A stretch of 64,000 nt of DNA from Pantoea sp. WMus005 (GCF_013415305.1 NZ_JACBXU010000001.1:2108001-2172000), one strand, 5' to 3'; positions 19,038-30,215 are shown, numbered from the stretch's first letter. Numbers and translations are program-made. Notes: a model not told the origin generated them from the letters alone.

Positions 19038-20903
19038 ATGAGTTTTGATATTGCTAAATACCCGACACTGGCGCTGGCAAACACGGTTCAGGAGCTGCGC
19101 GCCCTGCCCAAAGAGAAGTTGCCTGCGCTGTGTGATGAACTGCGTCAGTATCTGTTAGACAGTGTAAGCCGCTCCAGCGGCCATTTTGCGTCGGGTCTGG
19201 GCGTAGTCGAACTGACGGTCGCGCTGCATTATGTCTATAACACCCCCTTTGACCATCTGGTCTGGGATGTGGGTCATCAGGCTTATCCGCATAAAATTCT
19301 GACCGGTCGCCGCGATCGCATCGGCACCATTCGTCAGAAAAATGGCGTACACCCGTTTCCATGGCGCGGTGAAAGTGAATATGACGTCTTAAGCGTCGGT
19401 CACTCATCGACCTCGATCAGTGCCGGTCTCGGCATGGCTGCAGCAGCAGAGCGTGAAGGCCAGGGCCGTCGCACCGCCTGTATTATTGGCGATGGCGCGA
19501 TCACTGCGGGTATGGCGTTTGAAGCGATGAACCATGCCGGTGATATCAAGCCAGACATGCTGGTCATCCTCAACGACAACGAGATGTCGATCTCCGAAAA
19601 CGTCGGGGCGCTGAATAACCGCCTGGCGCAGATCCTGTCAGGTAAAACCTACGCGCGACTGCGCGAAGGCAGCAAGCGTGTGCTGACCAGTCTGCCGCCG
19701 ATTAAAGAGCTGGTAAGACGTACCGAAGAGCATCTGAAAGGCATGGTCGTGCCGGGTACGCTGTTTGAAGAACTGGGCTTTAACTACATCGGCCCGGTCG
19801 ATGGTCACGATGTGCTGACGCTGGTGAATACGCTGAGCAACATGCGCAGCCTGAAAGGGCCGCAATTCCTGCATATCATGACGAAGAAAGGCAAAGGCTA
19901 CGCCCCGGCCGAGGAAGATCCGATTGCCTGGCACGCCGTACCCAAATTTGACCCGGCGATTGGCGAACTGCCGAAAAGCGCAGAAGGTCTGCCAAGCTAC
20001 TCTAAAATCTTTGGTAACTGGCTGTGCGAGATGGCTGCCGACGATCCGAAGCTGATGGCAATTACTCCTGCGATGCGTGAAGGCTCCGGCATGGTCGCCT
20101 TCTCACGTGAATTCCCGAATCAATATTTTGATGTGGCGATCGCCGAGCAGCACGCCGTGACCTTCGCAGCCGGTATGGCGATTGGCGGATATAAACCAAT
20201 TGTTGCCATCTACTCGACGTTCCTGCAGCGCGCCTACGATCAGCTGATCCACGACGTCGCCATCCAGAAACTACCGGTCCTGTTTGCTATCGATCGCGGT
20301 GGTATTGTGGGTGCGGATGGTCAGACCCACCAGGGCGCATTCGATCTCGCCTATCTGCGCTGCGTGCCGGATATGCTGATCATGACCCCCAGCGATGAGA
20401 ATGAGTGTCGGCAGATGCTCTACACCGGCTATCACCATCAGGATGGCCCAAGTGCGGTGCGCTATCCGCGCGGCACCGGTGTTGGCACACCTCTGGCACC
20501 CCTGCAGAGCCTGCCGCTGGGTAAAGCGGTTGTGAAACGCCGGGGTGAAAAGCTGGCAATTCTGAACTTTGGTACCCTGCTGCCAGAAGCCGCCGCCACG
20601 GCGGAAGCGCTGAATGCGACCCTGGTCGATATGCGCTTTGTGAAGCCGCTGGATGAGGCGCTGATTGCTGAGCTGGCCGCCACGCACGACTCCCTGATTA
20701 CGCTGGAAGAAGGCGCAATCAAAGGCGGTGCAGGCAGTGGCGTGAATGAATTTATCATGGCGAAGCGCCTGGCGGTTCCTGTGCTTAACATCGGCCTGCC
20801 CGATGAGTTCATCCCGCAGGGCACGCAGGATGAAGTGCGTCATGACTACCTGCTGGACGCCGAAGGCATTCAGCAACAAATCGCCCGCTGGCTGGCGCAG
20901 TAA
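19038..20903 (+). CDS. dxs: 1-Deoxy-D-xylulose-5-phosphate synthase
   Basis: 621 residues starting [12 protein letters not shown], one more than E. coli Dxs. The upstream in-frame Met overlapping ispA would add 12 unrelated residues and is rejected. Thiamine diphosphate motif [15 protein letters not shown] (about 152-166) and the transketolase-like domain with catalytic Glu in [11 protein letters not shown] (about 370) are present. It joins pyruvate and glyceraldehyde 3-phosphate in the first step of the MEP isoprenoid pathway. Confidence 0.97.
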   Translation: MSFDIAKYPTLALANTVQELRALPKEKLPALCDELRQYLLDSVSRSSGHFASGLGVVELTVALHYVYNTPFDHLVWDVGHQAYPHKILTGRRDRIGTIRQKNGVHPFPWRGESEYDVLSVGHSSTSISAGLGMAAAAEREGQGRRTACIIGDGAITAGMAFEAMNHAGDIKPDMLVILNDNEMSISENVGALNNRLAQILSGKTYARLREGSKRVLTSLPPIKELVRRTEEHLKGMVVPGTLFEELGFNYIGPVDGHDVLTLVNTLSNMRSLKGPQFLHIMTKKGKGYAPAEEDPIAWHAVPKFDPAIGELPKSAEGLPSYSKIFGNWLCEMAADDPKLMAITPAMREGSGMVAFSREFPNQYFDVAIAEQHAVTFAAGMAIGGYKPIVAIYSTFLQRAYDQLIHDVAIQKLPVLFAIDRGGIVGADGQTHQGAFDLAYLRCVPDMLIMTPSDENECRQMLYTGYHHQDGPSAVRYPRGTGVGTPLAPLQSLPLGKAVVKRRGEKLAILNFGTLLPEAAATAEALNATLVDMRFVKPLDEALIAELAATHDSLITLEEGAIKGGAGSGVNEFIMAKRLAVPVLNIGLPDEFIPQGTQDEVRHDYLLDAEGIQQQIARWLAQ

Positions 20904-20914
20904 CCTCCCTTCTC

Positions 20915-20936
20915 TGCGCTCCCCTCGGGGAGCGCA
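20915..20936 (+). terminator. GC-rich hairpin after dxs
   Basis: TGCGCTCCC(C)TC(G)GGGAGCGCA, a perfect 9-10-bp stem with a 2-4-nt loop, starting 12 bp after the dxs stop. No T run follows, so it is a weak terminator, an mRNA-end stabiliser, or a partial attenuator before yajO. Confidence 0.5.
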
Positions 20937-20983
20937 ACATCCTGCTATGCTAAAACCTTTGCACTTTCGCAGGAGCCTCCACC

Positions 20984-21958
20984 ATGAAAATGATTCAACT
21001 GGGTACTACCGATCTGCAGGTGTCGCGCCTCTGTCTGGGTTGTATGACCTATGGCGAGCCAGCGCGCGGTAATCACGCCTGGACGTTGCCGGAAGAGAGC
21101 AGCCGTCCGCTGATCCAGCAGGCACTGAACGCGGGCATTAACTTCTTTGATACCGCGAACAGCTACTCAGATGGCAGCAGTGAAGAGATCCTGGGCCGGG
21201 CGCTGAAAGATTTCGCCCGTCGCGAAGAGATTGTGGTCGCCACTAAAGTCTATTTCCCGCTGACCAATCTGTCACAGGGGTTGTCACGCAAGAATATCCT
21301 GCAGTCGATTGATGACAGCCTGCAACGTCTCGGCATGGAGTATGTCGACCTGCTGCAGATTCACCGCTGGGACTATGACACGCCGCTGGAAGAGACGCTG
21401 GAAGCGCTGCATGAGGTGGTTCAGTCTGGTAAAGCCCGCTACATCGGTGCCTCTTCGATGCACGCCAGCCAGTTTGCTCAGGCGTTGCAGATGCAGTCGG
21501 AGCAGGGCTGGCACCGTTTTGTCAGCATGCAGGATCAGTACAATCTGATTCAGCGCGAAGAGGAGCGTGAAATGCACCCGCTCTGCCTGAAAGAGCAGAT
21601 TGCCGTGCTGCCCTGGAGTCCGCTGGCGCGCGGTAAGCTGACCCGCCCATGGGGTGAGAACACCGCGCGTTCCGCGTCTGACCAGGTGATGGCAAAGCTC
21701 TATGACAAGACCGAAGAGAATGATGCCGTGATTGCAGAGCGGCTGGCGCAGGTGGCGGAGAGTAAAGGTGTGACGCGGGCACAGGTGGCGCTGGCCTGGC
21801 TGCTGAGCAAACCTGCTGTTACGGCACCGATTATTGGCGCGTCCCGTGCTGAGCAGTTTGCGGATCTGGTGAAGGCAGTGGATGTCACACTGAGTGACGA
21901 AGAGATTACCCTGCTGGAAGAGGTCTATCAGCCGCATCAGGCGGTAGGATTCGAATAA
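20984..21958 (+). CDS. yajO: Aldo/keto reductase YajO
   Basis: 324 residues, NADPH-dependent aldo/keto reductase with the catalytic tetrad visible: D about 53 (FFDTANSYSDG), Tyr about 58, Lys about 87 (VVATKVYF), His about 128 (LQIHRWDYDTP). Sequence and position after dxs match E. coli YajO, for which a role in thiamine synthesis from ribulose 5-phosphate has been proposed. Start has AGGAG 9 bp upstream. Confidence 0.95.
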   Translation: MKMIQLGTTDLQVSRLCLGCMTYGEPARGNHAWTLPEESSRPLIQQALNAGINFFDTANSYSDGSSEEILGRALKDFARREEIVVATKVYFPLTNLSQGLSRKNILQSIDDSLQRLGMEYVDLLQIHRWDYDTPLEETLEALHEVVQSGKARYIGASSMHASQFAQALQMQSEQGWHRFVSMQDQYNLIQREEEREMHPLCLKEQIAVLPWSPLARGKLTRPWGENTARSASDQVMAKLYDKTEENDAVIAERLAQVAESKGVTRAQVALAWLLSKPAVTAPIIGASRAEQFADLVKAVDVTLSDEEITLLEEVYQPHQAVGFE

Positions 21959-21966
21959 AACCAGAC

Positions 21967-21989
21967 GTGACGCCCTGCCCGGGCGTCAC
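21967..21989. terminator. Hairpin between convergent yajO and pgpA
   Basis: GTGACGCCC (21967-21975), loop TGCCC, GGGCGTCAC (21981-21989): perfect 9-bp arms, 8 bp after yajO and 25 bp before the pgpA end. Only short T runs flank it. Confidence 0.6.
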
Positions 21990-22014
21990 CTTATTCAGGC
22001 ATCAGCGTCGGCGG

Positions 22015-22512
22015 TTAACCTGCCAGCCAGACCCCAAAGCCATACAGCATGGCAGCGGAAATCACGCCAGCAATAATATCATCAACCATTATGCCCATGC
22101 CGCCATGCACATTGCGGTCGAACCAGCGAATCGGCCACGGCTTCCACATATCCAGAATACGGAACAGCACAAAGCCACCCAATACCCATTGCCAGCTGTT
22201 CATCGGAATCGCCATCAGCGTAATCCACATGCCGATAAACTCATCCCAGACAATACTGCCGTGATCGTGTACGCCCATGTCTTTGGCGGTGCGATGACAG
22301 AGATAAACGCCGACGCAGATGCCAGCCAGCACGACCAGAGAATAGAGTTCCTGTGGCAGAAAGGTCATCAGCCACCAGAATGGGATGGCCGCCAGCGATC
22401 CCATGGTACCCGGCACGATCGGGCTTAATCCGCTGCCGAATCCCGTCGCCAGCAAATGCCAGGGATTGCTCATCCGCAGGCGACTTTTCGCCACGTCGTT
22501 ATTTAGTATCAA
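22015..22512 (-). CDS. pgpA: Phosphatidylglycerophosphatase A
   Basis: About 165 residues. Inner-membrane enzyme that removes phosphate from phosphatidylglycerol phosphate. The PgpA signature is clear: [21 protein letters not shown] and [10 protein letters not shown], with conserved Asp in the MVDDIIAG segment. The start is not certain. No ATG sits at the family's usual N-terminus; in-frame TTG codons at 22512 and 22521 give the family-like beginning ahead of [14 protein letters not shown], and 22512 has AAGGG about 10 bp upstream, so a TTG start inside the thiL 3' end is chosen. A frame opening at 22554 would add 14 residues that do not resemble the family. Last gene of the nrdR-ribDH-nusB-thiL-pgpA cluster. 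Confidence 0.92.
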   Translation of the reverse strand: MILNNDVAKSRLRMSNPWHLLATGFGSGLSPIVPGTMGSLAAIPFWWLMTFLPQELYSLVVLAGICVGVYLCHRTAKDMGVHDHGSIVWDEFIGMWITLMAIPMNSWQWVLGGFVLFRILDMWKPWPIRWFDRNVHGGMGIMVDDIIAGVISAAMLYGFGVWLAG

Positions 22513-23476
22513 AGTGATCAAACCCTTTATGACGGAATGTGGCGGGCTTGCCATTATCCAGCAGCGTCAAGCCTTCCGACTCCGGTGCCATTTGTCCGAT
22601 GCAGGTATAAGGCACGCCCAGATGCCCCAGCGCCACATCCAGCGCGCCGCGATTAACCTCGGGTACGGTGAAACAGAGTTCATAATCTTCTCCGCCACTC
22701 AGCGCCCAGCGTAATACCTGCTCAGGTTCAAAATGATCACGCAGCGCCGCCGACAGTGGCAACGCATCCAGATTAAGCCGTGCGCCACAGCCGCTGGCTT
22801 TCAGCACATGGCCGAGATCGGAAATCAGGCCGTCAGAAATATCCACCGCCGAGGAGGCCAGCGAACGCAGTGCCTGGCCCTGCAGTATGCGCGGCATCGG
22901 ACGCAGATGACGTTTAATCAGCGCTTCATGCACTGCGGGATCGCTGATGCGACAGTGATGCTGCAGCAGCGCCAGGCCCGCCGCGCTGTCACCCAGCGTG
23001 CCGGTCACGAAGATCCAGTCACCCGGCTTCGCACCGGAACGTTTCAGGGCGCGACCCTGCGGTACCAGACCGTGAATCGCCAGCGTCAGACTCAGCGGAC
23101 CACGAGTGGTGTCGCCGCCCACCAGCTGCATATCGTAATATTCCAGCAGTTCAAACAGGCTTTCACTGAAGGCGGACAGCCAGCTCTCATCGACCTGCGG
23201 CAGCGTTAAGGCCAGCGTCAGCCACGCGGGATCGGCGCCCATAGCAGCAAGGTCGCTGAGATTCACAGCCAGGGCTTTGTAACCCAGATCGGCAGGATGG
23301 ATATCCCGTAAGAAGTGCACACCCGCGACCAGGGTATCGGTGCTGATCGCCAGCGTCTGTTTTTCCGGCACGCTCAGTAACGCACAATCGTCACCGATGC
23401 CGAGTTCGACATCACGGCGGCTGCGTGTTCTGCGGTTGAAGTAGCGTGCGATGAGTTCAAATTCACCACAAGACAT
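22499..23476 (-). CDS. thiL: Thiamine-monophosphate kinase
   Basis: 325 residues (E. coli 325). ATP-grasp-like AIR-synthase-fold kinase; [15 protein letters not shown] (residues about 24-38) and [14 protein letters not shown] (about 117-130) are the Mg-ATP binding motifs. It converts thiamine monophosphate to thiamine diphosphate. It lies after nusB with a terminator-like hairpin between them and overlaps the pgpA start. Confidence 0.96.
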   Translation of the reverse strand: MSCGEFELIARYFNRRTRSRRDVELGIGDDCALLSVPEKQTLAISTDTLVAGVHFLRDIHPADLGYKALAVNLSDLAAMGADPAWLTLALTLPQVDESWLSAFSESLFELLEYYDMQLVGGDTTRGPLSLTLAIHGLVPQGRALKRSGAKPGDWIFVTGTLGDSAAGLALLQHHCRISDPAVHEALIKRHLRPMPRILQGQALRSLASSAVDISDGLISDLGHVLKASGCGARLNLDALPLSAALRDHFEPEQVLRWALSGGEDYELCFTVPEVNRGALDVALGHLGVPYTCIGQMAPESEGLTLLDNGKPATFRHKGFDHFDTK

Positions 23477-23502
23477 AATTGCGTTCCGCTTAACCCTTCA
23501 TG

Positions 23503-23531
23503 AAAAAAGGCCGGCAAGCCGGCCTTTTTGT
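23503..23531 (-). terminator. Terminator-like hairpin between nusB and thiL
   Basis: AAAAAGGCCGGC (23504-23515) AA GCCGGCCTTTTT (23518-23529): a near-perfect GC-rich stem with A/T runs on both sides, immediately after the nusB stop. It sits inside the leftward cluster, so it would attenuate expression of thiL-pgpA relative to ribDH-nusB; NusB-dependent antitermination is an idea only. Confidence 0.75.
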
Positions 23532-23951
23532 TTATTTGCGATTGGGTCGAATTTGTGGACCGGCTTTATCCAGCACGCCGTTAACAAATTTATGACTGTC
23601 TTCGGCACCGAAGACTTTCGCCAGCTCAATCCCTTCGTTGATGGCCACTTTATAAGGCACATCGTTACGTTTGCTCAGCTCATACAGCGAGATGCGCAGG
23701 ATAGCTTTTTCTACCTGGCCCAGCTCTTCGAGCTGACGGGACAAATAGGGCTTCATCAGTCCATCCAGATACGCACTGTTGGTCGCCACACCGGACAGCA
23801 GTTCGCGGAAATAAGTAATATCGACGTCTTTGACGTCCTGTTCCGCCAGAAACTGGTATTCCACATCGGCAATGTCGTTATTCGACAACTGCCAGGAGTA
23901 AAGCGCCTGAACAGCGCACTCACGGGCGCGACGACGAGCAGCAGGTTTCAC
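23532..23951 (-). CDS. nusB: Transcription antitermination factor NusB
   Basis: 139 residues, all-helical NusB family, starting [20 protein letters not shown] as in E. coli. It binds boxA RNA with NusE (S10) to keep RNA polymerase processive on rRNA operons. Directly follows ribH (19 bp), the conserved order in enterobacteria. Confidence 0.97.
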   Translation of the reverse strand: MKPAARRRARECAVQALYSWQLSNNDIADVEYQFLAEQDVKDVDITYFRELLSGVATNSAYLDGLMKPYLSRQLEELGQVEKAILRISLYELSKRNDVPYKVAINEGIELAKVFGAEDSHKFVNGVLDKAGPQIRPNRK

Positions 23952-23970
23952 AAAATTCCCCTTACAAAAA

Positions 23971-24441
23971 TCAGGCTTTAATGGCTGTCAATACGTTGAT
24001 CATTTCGAGCGCAGTCAGAGCCGCTTCAGCACCTTTGTTACCCGCTTTGGTGCCGGCACGCTCAATGGCCTGCTCGATGCTTTCAGTGGTCAGCACGCCG
24101 AACGCGACAGGAATGTCGCTGTTCATGGCAACGCTGGCGATACCGGAGCTGGCTTCACCCGCCACATATTCGAAGTGGGCAGTGCCACCACGAATAACGG
24201 TGCCGAGTGCGATAATCGCATCATATTTGCCGGAGTTAGCCAGCGCACGGGCTGCCAGAGGCAGTTCGTAGGCACCAGGCACCCAGACTACGGTGATATT
24301 GTCATCTTTGACCTGGCCGATACGTTTCAGGGCATCAACTGCGCCATCCAGCAGGCTGTCATTAATGAAGTTGTTAAAACGCGCAATAACGATGGCAACA
24401 TTGGCCTCAGGCGTTGCAACAGCAGCTTCGATAACTTTCAT
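23971..24441 (-). CDS. ribH: 6,7-Dimethyl-8-ribityllumazine synthase
   Basis: 156 residues (E. coli RibE/RibH 156). The start at 24441 ([13 protein letters not shown]) has AAAGGATAAG just upstream; a longer frame to 24495 is not family-like. Active-site His is in [14 protein letters not shown] (about 89), with the ARFN and GAYELPL motifs. Penultimate step of riboflavin synthesis; follows ribD. Confidence 0.96.
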   Translation of the reverse strand: MKVIEAAVATPEANVAIVIARFNNFINDSLLDGAVDALKRIGQVKDDNITVVWVPGAYELPLAARALANSGKYDAIIALGTVIRGGTAHFEYVAGEASSGIASVAMNSDIPVAFGVLTTESIEQAIERAGTKAGNKGAEAALTALEMINVLTAIKA

Positions 24442-24531
24442 ACTTATCCTTTCAGGGGTTTGATTAGCCCCGCGCAGGGGGGCGGATTCTATCATACTCT
24501 TGGGCGGCGTGCTCTCGCTTTTCCGACCGTG

Positions 24532-25632
24532 TTATTGTGGTGTCAGGGTCAGGCGCAAATCATCACCGACCTGCCGGACATCGCTGAATTGAAAGGCAGG
24601 CGCGTCAGCCAGCTGGCTGAGTCCTGGCAGCTGACACAGGCCGCGTCCTTCGTGACCTAACAGCTTAGGAGCCAGATAAACAATCAGTTCATCGACCAGT
24701 CCGGCCTGCAACAGGGCACCGGCCAGCGAGGCACCTGCTTCAACCCAGACGCTGTTAATCTGTCGCCTTCCCAGCAGCATCATCATCGCCACCAGATCCA
24801 GTTGCTGTTCGCGCAGTGGAACAGCGATTTGCGTCACCTCAGCGGGCCAGATCTGCTGATCCGGCTGATGGCGCATCAGCCAGGTTTCGCCTGGCTGCGA
24901 AATGAGTCGATGCTGCGGCGTCACGCGATTCTGGCTGTCGATAATCACCCGCACTGGCTGACGCAACTGCTGCTCATCAAGCAGAGACCGGGTCTCTGCA
25001 TTAAGTTCAGACCAGCGCACCGTCAGGGAGGGATCGTCCGCCAGCACTGTGGCACTGCTGCTGAGGATGGCGGCGCTTTGCGCACGCAGACGCTGCACAT
25101 CACGGCGGGCAGCCGGTGAAGTGATCCACTGGCTTTCGCCGCTGGCCATCGCCGTTCGACCATCCAGTGACGCGCCCAACTTGAGCTGAATCCAGGGGAA
25201 GCCGGTACGCATACGCTTCAGGAAGCCACGATTCAGCGCTTCCGCTTCCGGCATCATCAGGCCGTGGCTGACGTCAATGCCCGCCTGATGCAGACGGTGC
25301 AATCCCCGACCCGCAACCTGCGGATTAGGGTCCTGCATGGCGGCCACGACACGGGTGACGCCTGCGGCGATTAGCGCATCACAGCAGGGTGGTGTGCGGC
25401 CATGGTGGCTGCACGGCTCCAGTGTGACATAGGCAGTTGCGCCACGCGCTTTCTCGCCAGCCATGCGCAGCGCGTGGACTTCAGCATGCGGTTCACCGGC
25501 ACGCTGATGCCAGCCCTCGCCTACCACGTCGCCATCACGCACAATCACACAGCCGACATTGGGGTTCGGCATCGTCGTAAAACGGCCACGTCGCGCCAGT
25601 TCCAGCGCGCGCGCCATATAGCGCTCATCCAT
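24532..25632 (-). CDS. ribD: Bifunctional diaminohydroxyphosphoribosylaminopyrimidine deaminase / 5-amino-6-(5-phosphoribosylamino)uracil reductase
   Basis: 366 residues. N-terminal zinc deaminase with ligands H49 (GEPHAEVHAL, E51 catalytic), C74 (LEPCSHHG) and C83; C-terminal RibD-type reductase (LKLGASLDGRTAMASGESQWI onward). Catalyses two consecutive steps of riboflavin synthesis. Only 3 bp separates its start from the nrdR stop, indicating co-transcription, the standard nrdR-ribD arrangement. Confidence 0.97.
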   Translation of the reverse strand: MDERYMARALELARRGRFTTMPNPNVGCVIVRDGDVVGEGWHQRAGEPHAEVHALRMAGEKARGATAYVTLEPCSHHGRTPPCCDALIAAGVTRVVAAMQDPNPQVAGRGLHRLHQAGIDVSHGLMMPEAEALNRGFLKRMRTGFPWIQLKLGASLDGRTAMASGESQWITSPAARRDVQRLRAQSAAILSSSATVLADDPSLTVRWSELNAETRSLLDEQQLRQPVRVIIDSQNRVTPQHRLISQPGETWLMRHQPDQQIWPAEVTQIAVPLREQQLDLVAMMMLLGRRQINSVWVEAGASLAGALLQAGLVDELIVYLAPKLLGHEGRGLCQLPGLSQLADAPAFQFSDVRQVGDDLRLTLTPQ

Positions 25633-25635
25633 ACG

Positions 25636-26085
25636 TTAATCCTGTAACCGGGCGATCTCTTCGCCAAAATCACGAATATCTTCAAAACTGCGGTAAACCG
25701 AGGCGAAGCGAATATAGGCGACTTTATCGAGCTTCTTCAGCTCATCCATCACCAGATTGCCTATCAGTTTACTGGGAATCTCGCGTTCGCCGGTGGCGCG
25801 CAGCTGAGTTTTAATATGGTTTACGGCGCTTTCAACCGCATCGGCGCTGACAGGACGCTTTTCCAGCGCTTTCATCATCCCGCTGGCCATTTTGTCTTCA
25901 TTGAAGGGTTCGCGTACGTCATTGCTTTTCACCACGCGCGGCATCACCAGTTCCGCCACCTCAAAGGTGGTGAAGCGTTCATGACACATCAGGCACTGGC
26001 GGCGACGGCGCACCGAAGAGCCTTCACTAACCAGACGAGAATCAATCACTTTGGTGTCCACAGCGGAGCAGAATGGGCAATGCAT
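25636..26085 (-). CDS. nrdR: Ribonucleotide reductase repressor NrdR
   Basis: 149 residues. The start at 26085 gives the invariant MHCPFC N-terminus; a frame open to 26145 is rejected. Zinc ribbon cysteines C3, C6, C31, C34 precede an ATP-cone domain (about 49-139). It senses (d)ATP and represses the nrd ribonucleotide-reductase operons, none of which is in this window. First gene of the leftward riboflavin cluster. Confidence 0.97.
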   Translation of the reverse strand: MHCPFCSAVDTKVIDSRLVSEGSSVRRRRQCLMCHERFTTFEVAELVMPRVVKSNDVREPFNEDKMASGMMKALEKRPVSADAVESAVNHIKTQLRATGEREIPSKLIGNLVMDELKKLDKVAYIRFASVYRSFEDIRDFGEEIARLQD

Positions 26086-26271
26086 GACGTTTCCTGACGC
26101 GAGAGTGATGGGCCTGACAGTGTACCGCGAACCGTGAATCAACAAAATCTCTTCCGTGTCTTTAGCCGCGTTCTCATCACAGGATAAACGATGTTAAATT
26201 TCGTCTGCGGCAAAAGGGACTACGCTTTAAAGGCTGCAATTGAAATTTTCCACCAACACACTGGAGGTTAT

Positions 26272-26709
26272 ATGGGTCTGTTTAACTTTGTGAAAGAAGC
26301 TGGCGAAAAACTCTGGGATGCCGTGAATGGCGGTGATGACCAGAATAAAAAGCTGCAGGAGCACATCAATAAGCTTGGCTTGCCTGATAGCGACAAGGTC
26401 GACGTGAAGGTGAATGGCGATACCGTGACCGTGACCGGCGATGGCCTTTCCCAGGAGCTGAAAGAGAAGATTCTGATCGCGGCAGGTAACGTGGCAGGTA
26501 TCACGAAAGTGGAAGATAAGGTGACCGTGACAGACAACGCGGCCGAGTCAGCGCTTTATACCGTGAAAAAAGGCGACACGCTGAGCGCGATTTCTAAACA
26601 GGTTTATGGAAACGCCAACGAATACAACAAGATTTTCGACGCGAATAAGCCAATGCTCTCGCATCCTGATAAGATCTATCCTGGCCAGGTTTTACGTATT
26701 CCAAAATAA
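26272..26709 (+). CDS. kbp: Potassium-binding protein Kbp (BON + LysM)
   Basis: 145 residues, start at 26272 with TGGAGG 7 bp upstream; an upstream in-frame Met adds 27 residues not found in the family. BON domain about residues 20-90 and LysM about 95-144 ([29 protein letters not shown]). Close to E. coli Kbp (YgaU), a cytoplasmic K+-binding protein despite its LysM domain. No signal peptide. In E. coli the gene is elsewhere; here it occupies the place of yajD/tsx between nrdR and yajI. 16 bp before yajI. Confidence 0.94.
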   Translation: MGLFNFVKEAGEKLWDAVNGGDDQNKKLQEHINKLGLPDSDKVDVKVNGDTVTVTGDGLSQELKEKILIAAGNVAGITKVEDKVTVTDNAAESALYTVKKGDTLSAISKQVYGNANEYNKIFDANKPMLSHPDKIYPGQVLRIPK

Positions 26710-26725
26710 CGGACAAGGATAACTT

Positions 26726-27304
26726 ATGAGCAGGATGGTTTGGATTCCGGTGGCGCTCTCTCTGGTGACGCTGAGCGGCTGCAGCAGCACGGCCAGCAAC
26801 CCGCAGGTCAGAGAGTTGCATCAGGAAGTGAGTCAGCTTAATCAGCAGATGCAGCACCTGACTTCGCAGGCCAGCGCGCTGGAGATCCAGGGGCAACTGA
26901 ACAGACAGTTGCAGCAAGGTGCCTGGCTGGTGCCGCAGGCTAATACGCCGGTGGAACTGCAAACTCAACTCGGCACGCTACGCCTGACGCTGTCGCCGGT
27001 CACTGCGGAAGCCAGCGGCTCGCGGGCAACTCTGACTGTGCGTTCAATGGACGATCAGCCTTTGCCCGCCCTGCACGCAACGGTGATCTGGGGTGAACTC
27101 GACCCGGCAACCGGTAAACCGTTAAGCAGCGACAGTTTGAGTCAGACCCTCGCTGTGCCTGCCTCGTTACTGCCCCAGCATTCGGCGAGCGTCCCGTTGC
27201 GCCTCAGCGGCCTGACACCGGAGCAACTGGGTTATGTACGCGTGCATAACGTGTCCGGGGACGCGCCGGCCCAGACCTCCCCTGCTGCACCCGCTAATCC
27301 TTAG
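26726..27304 (+). CDS. yajI: DUF3251 lipoprotein, YajI homologue
   Basis: 192 residues with a lipoprotein signal and lipobox LSGC (Cys19). A predicted coiled coil (about residues 28-65, Leu/Gln heptads) is followed by a beta-rich DUF3251 domain (PVELQTQLGTLRLTLSPV onward) and a Pro/Ala-rich tail that E. coli YajI lacks. Function unknown. Convergent with secF across a strong bidirectional terminator. Confidence 0.85.
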   Translation: MSRMVWIPVALSLVTLSGCSSTASNPQVRELHQEVSQLNQQMQHLTSQASALEIQGQLNRQLQQGAWLVPQANTPVELQTQLGTLRLTLSPVTAEASGSRATLTVRSMDDQPLPALHATVIWGELDPATGKPLSSDSLSQTLAVPASLLPQHSASVPLRLSGLTPEQLGYVRVHNVSGDAPAQTSPAAPANP

Positions 27305-27311
27305 CCGTGGT

Positions 27312-27350
27312 GAAAAAAAAACGGGCAGCCAAAAGGCTGCCCGTTTTTAT
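27312..27350. terminator. Bidirectional terminator between yajI and secF
   Basis: A9 run, then ACGGGCAGCC (27321-27330), loop AAAA, GGCTGCCCGT (27335-27344), TTTT. Perfect 10-bp arms with A tract on one side and T tract on the other; it serves both convergent genes. Confidence 0.93.
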
Positions 27351-27363
27351 CTCTGATGCGCGA

Positions 27364-28332
27364 TTAAGGCAGGATAGAAGGCTGATCGGCGCCCTCTTTC
27401 TCAACTTTTTGCACCATCATATGTTCACGCTTCATGCCCAGTTTCAGCGCCAGCGCCGAAGAGACATAAATCGATGAAATCGTACCAATCGTCACACCAA
27501 TCAGCATGGTCAGAGAGAAGCCTTTCAGCAACGCACCACCAAACACGAACAGGATGAGGATCATCGCCAGCGTCGTCAGCGAGGTAATCAGCGTACGGCT
27601 TAACGTCTGGGTCAGTGACACGTTCGTAATATCGTAAGAACTGCCGCGACGAATCTTGCGGAAGTTTTCACGAATACGGTCAGAGACCACAATTTTATCG
27701 TTAAGCGAGTAGCCAATCACCGACATCAGCGAGGCAACAATCGTCAGGTCGATTTCAATGCGGAACAGCGCCAGCAGTCCGCAGGTGATGATCACGTCAT
27801 GTGCCAGCGCCAGCACGGTACCCAGCGCCAGACGCCACTCAAAGCGGAAGCCGATATAGATCAGAATCGCAATCAGTGCAGACAACAGCGCCATCGCACC
27901 CGCCTGCGCCAGGTCGCTACCCACACTCGGGCCAACGAACTCAATGCGCTTAACGGTCGCGTTTTGCTGCGTGGTCTGGTTGATCACCGACACCACTTTA
28001 TTGCCTAACTCAGTACCCGCCGGGCCGGTAACCGGTGCCATACGCACCATGACGTCACGGCTGCTGCCAAAGTTCTGCACCAGCGGCTCGTCGAAGCCCG
28101 CTTTCACCAGATCGGCACGCAGTATCTCGAGATCGGCCGGTTTTTCCAGCGCGATCTCAATCACCGTACCGCCGGTGAAATCGAGGCCCCAGTTAAAACC
28201 ACGCACACCCACGATCGCAACCGCAGCGAGAATCAGCAGTCCTGAAATGATGAAGGCCAGCTTATCCCAGCGCATAAAGTCGACGACCTTACGCCCGTGG
28301 TTTAACTGCTCAATGTTATATTCCTGTGCCAC
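27364..28332 (-). CDS. secF: Protein translocase subunit SecF
   Basis: 322 residues. The start is GTG at 28332 ([15 protein letters not shown], as in E. coli), with GAGG 8 bp upstream; a longer frame from 28458 lies inside secD. Six transmembrane helices and a periplasmic P1-like domain; [17 protein letters not shown] (about 50-66) and the [22 protein letters not shown] motif are SecF hallmarks. With SecD it uses the proton motive force to pull preproteins through SecYEG. 10 bp from secD. Confidence 0.97.
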   Translation of the reverse strand: MAQEYNIEQLNHGRKVVDFMRWDKLAFIISGLLILAAVAIVGVRGFNWGLDFTGGTVIEIALEKPADLEILRADLVKAGFDEPLVQNFGSSRDVMVRMAPVTGPAGTELGNKVVSVINQTTQQNATVKRIEFVGPSVGSDLAQAGAMALLSALIAILIYIGFRFEWRLALGTVLALAHDVIITCGLLALFRIEIDLTIVASLMSVIGYSLNDKIVVSDRIRENFRKIRRGSSYDITNVSLTQTLSRTLITSLTTLAMILILFVFGGALLKGFSLTMLIGVTIGTISSIYVSSALALKLGMKREHMMVQKVEKEGADQPSILP

Positions 28333-28342
28333 AACGCACTCC

Positions 28343-30190
28343 TCAGATAGACAGCTTGTTGATGCGTTTGCCACCGTAAACCAGGTTAACAATGGCACGG
28401 GTACCGACGATCGCGGTGAACATTGAGGTCGCGATACCAATTGCGGTGGTAATAGCAAAGCCTTTGATCGAACCGGTGCCGACCGCGTAAAGAATGATCA
28501 CTTTGATCAGCGTGGTCACGTTCGCATCGACAATACTGGAGAAGGCGCCTTTATAGCCCTCATGAATTGCCTGCTGAACCGAGCGCCCGTTTCGCAGTTC
28601 TTCTTTAATACGTTCGTTAATCAGTACGTTAGCATCGACTGCCACCGCCAGTGTTAACACGATACCGGCAATACCCGGCATGGTCAGGGTCGCGCCAGGC
28701 AGCAGGGACATGACGCCGACAATCAGCACCAGGTTAACCAGCAGCGCACTCGTCGCAATCAGACCAAACTTCTTGTAGAACACCACCATAAACAGGATCG
28801 AGGCGAGCAGTCCCCACAGGCAGGCTTCCAGACCCTGAGTAATGTTCTGCTGACCCATAGTCGGACCGATAGTCCGCTCTTCCACGATCTGGATTGGCGC
28901 AATCAACGCACCGGCACGCAGCAGCAGCGACAGCTGACGCGCTTCGTTCGGGTTGTTGATACCGGTAATGCGGAAGCTATTCCCCAGGCGAGACTGGATA
29001 TTAGCGACGTTAATCACCTCTTCCTGTTTCACCAGAACTGAACGGCCGTTGGCATCTTTTTTACCGCTGTCCTTGTACTCCACAAACAGGGTCGCCATCG
29101 GCTTGCCGATGTTGTCCTTGGTGAAGTTGGACATGATGTTACCGCCTGCGCCATCCAGTGAAATGTTCACCTGTGGCTGATTGTACTCATCCATGCTGGA
29201 GGTCGAGTCGGTGATATGGTCACCGGTCAGAATCACCCGCTTGTAGAGGACCACTGGCTGGCCATCACGCATGTCTTTAACTTCTGAGTCACCCGGAACA
29301 CGGCCACTGGCCGCCGCAGTAGGATCCACGCTGGTGTTCACCAGGCGGAATTCCAGCGTCGCGGTTGCGCCCAGAATCTCTTTGGCACGCGCTGTATCCT
29401 GAATACCCGGCAGCTCAACCACGATGCGATCGGAGCCCTGACGCTGAACCAGCGGTTCCGCCACGCCCAGCTGGTTTACACGGTTACGCAAAATCGTAAT
29501 GTTCTGCTGAACCGCATATTCCCGCGCTTCACTGAGACGGGCATCGCTCATGGTGGCACGCAGAGCATCGCTACCGCTGCTGTTGATCACCAGATCCTGA
29601 TGACGAGAAGTCAGCCAGGAGATTGCCGCATCACGGCTGGCAGCGTCACGGAAACGAATTTCCACGCCGTAGTTCGCGACTTTATTGACGGTGGTGTAGG
29701 GGATATTTTTGGTGCGCAGATCGCTACGCAGCGTGTCAGCATTCTGCTCCTGCAGCTTGCTGAGCGCGGTGTCCATGTCCACTTCCATCAGGAAGTGCAC
29801 ACCACCACGCAGATCGAGACCGAGTTTCATCGGCTCTGCTGACAGCATACTCAGCCAGCGCGGCGTGGCTGGCGCAAGGTTCAGCGCGACAACGTAGTTT
29901 TCACCCAGCGCTTTCATGATCGCTTCACGGGCGCGTAACTGCACATCCGTATTATTGAAGCGCGCGGTAATCGCACCATTTTCCAGCGCAACAGATTTGC
30001 TCTGGATATTGTCTTGTTTTAATGCGAACTGAATTTGATCCAACGTCTGCTCACTGGCGGCGCTTCCGCGCGCGCCAGTGACTTGAACGGCCGGATCCTC
30101 ACCATACAGGTTGGGAAGCGCATAGAGCAGGCCGACGAGAATGACGACGACCAGCATTACGTACTTCCACAAAGGATAACGATTTAACAC
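28343..30190 (-). CDS. secD: Protein translocase subunit SecD
   Basis: 615 residues, same length as E. coli. GTG start at 30190 ([12 protein letters not shown]) with AAGGGA upstream; the longer frame to 30292 runs into yajC and is rejected. One N-terminal helix, large periplasmic P1 domain ([17 protein letters not shown] about 129-145), five C-terminal RND-type helices with the conserved Asp in [17 protein letters not shown] (about 519). Part of queA-tgt-yajC-secD-secF. Confidence 0.97.
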   Translation of the reverse strand: MLNRYPLWKYVMLVVVILVGLLYALPNLYGEDPAVQVTGARGSAASEQTLDQIQFALKQDNIQSKSVALENGAITARFNNTDVQLRAREAIMKALGENYVVALNLAPATPRWLSMLSAEPMKLGLDLRGGVHFLMEVDMDTALSKLQEQNADTLRSDLRTKNIPYTTVNKVANYGVEIRFRDAASRDAAISWLTSRHQDLVINSSGSDALRATMSDARLSEAREYAVQQNITILRNRVNQLGVAEPLVQRQGSDRIVVELPGIQDTARAKEILGATATLEFRLVNTSVDPTAAASGRVPGDSEVKDMRDGQPVVLYKRVILTGDHITDSTSSMDEYNQPQVNISLDGAGGNIMSNFTKDNIGKPMATLFVEYKDSGKKDANGRSVLVKQEEVINVANIQSRLGNSFRITGINNPNEARQLSLLLRAGALIAPIQIVEERTIGPTMGQQNITQGLEACLWGLLASILFMVVFYKKFGLIATSALLVNLVLIVGVMSLLPGATLTMPGIAGIVLTLAVAVDANVLINERIKEELRNGRSVQQAIHEGYKGAFSSIVDANVTTLIKVIILYAVGTGSIKGFAITTAIGIATSMFTAIVGTRAIVNLVYGGKRINKLSI

Positions 30191-30215
30191 GGCAGTTCCC
30201 TTAGGGAAGAAAGAA

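Noticed and set aside
22513..22554. Longer pgpA N-terminus from an ATG at 22554.
   Set aside because: The added residues do not resemble PgpA and overlap the thiL reading frame further; the TTG start matches the family.
26086..26271. A riboswitch or NrdR box in the nrdR/kbp divergent region.
   Set aside because: No recognisable conserved structure by eye.
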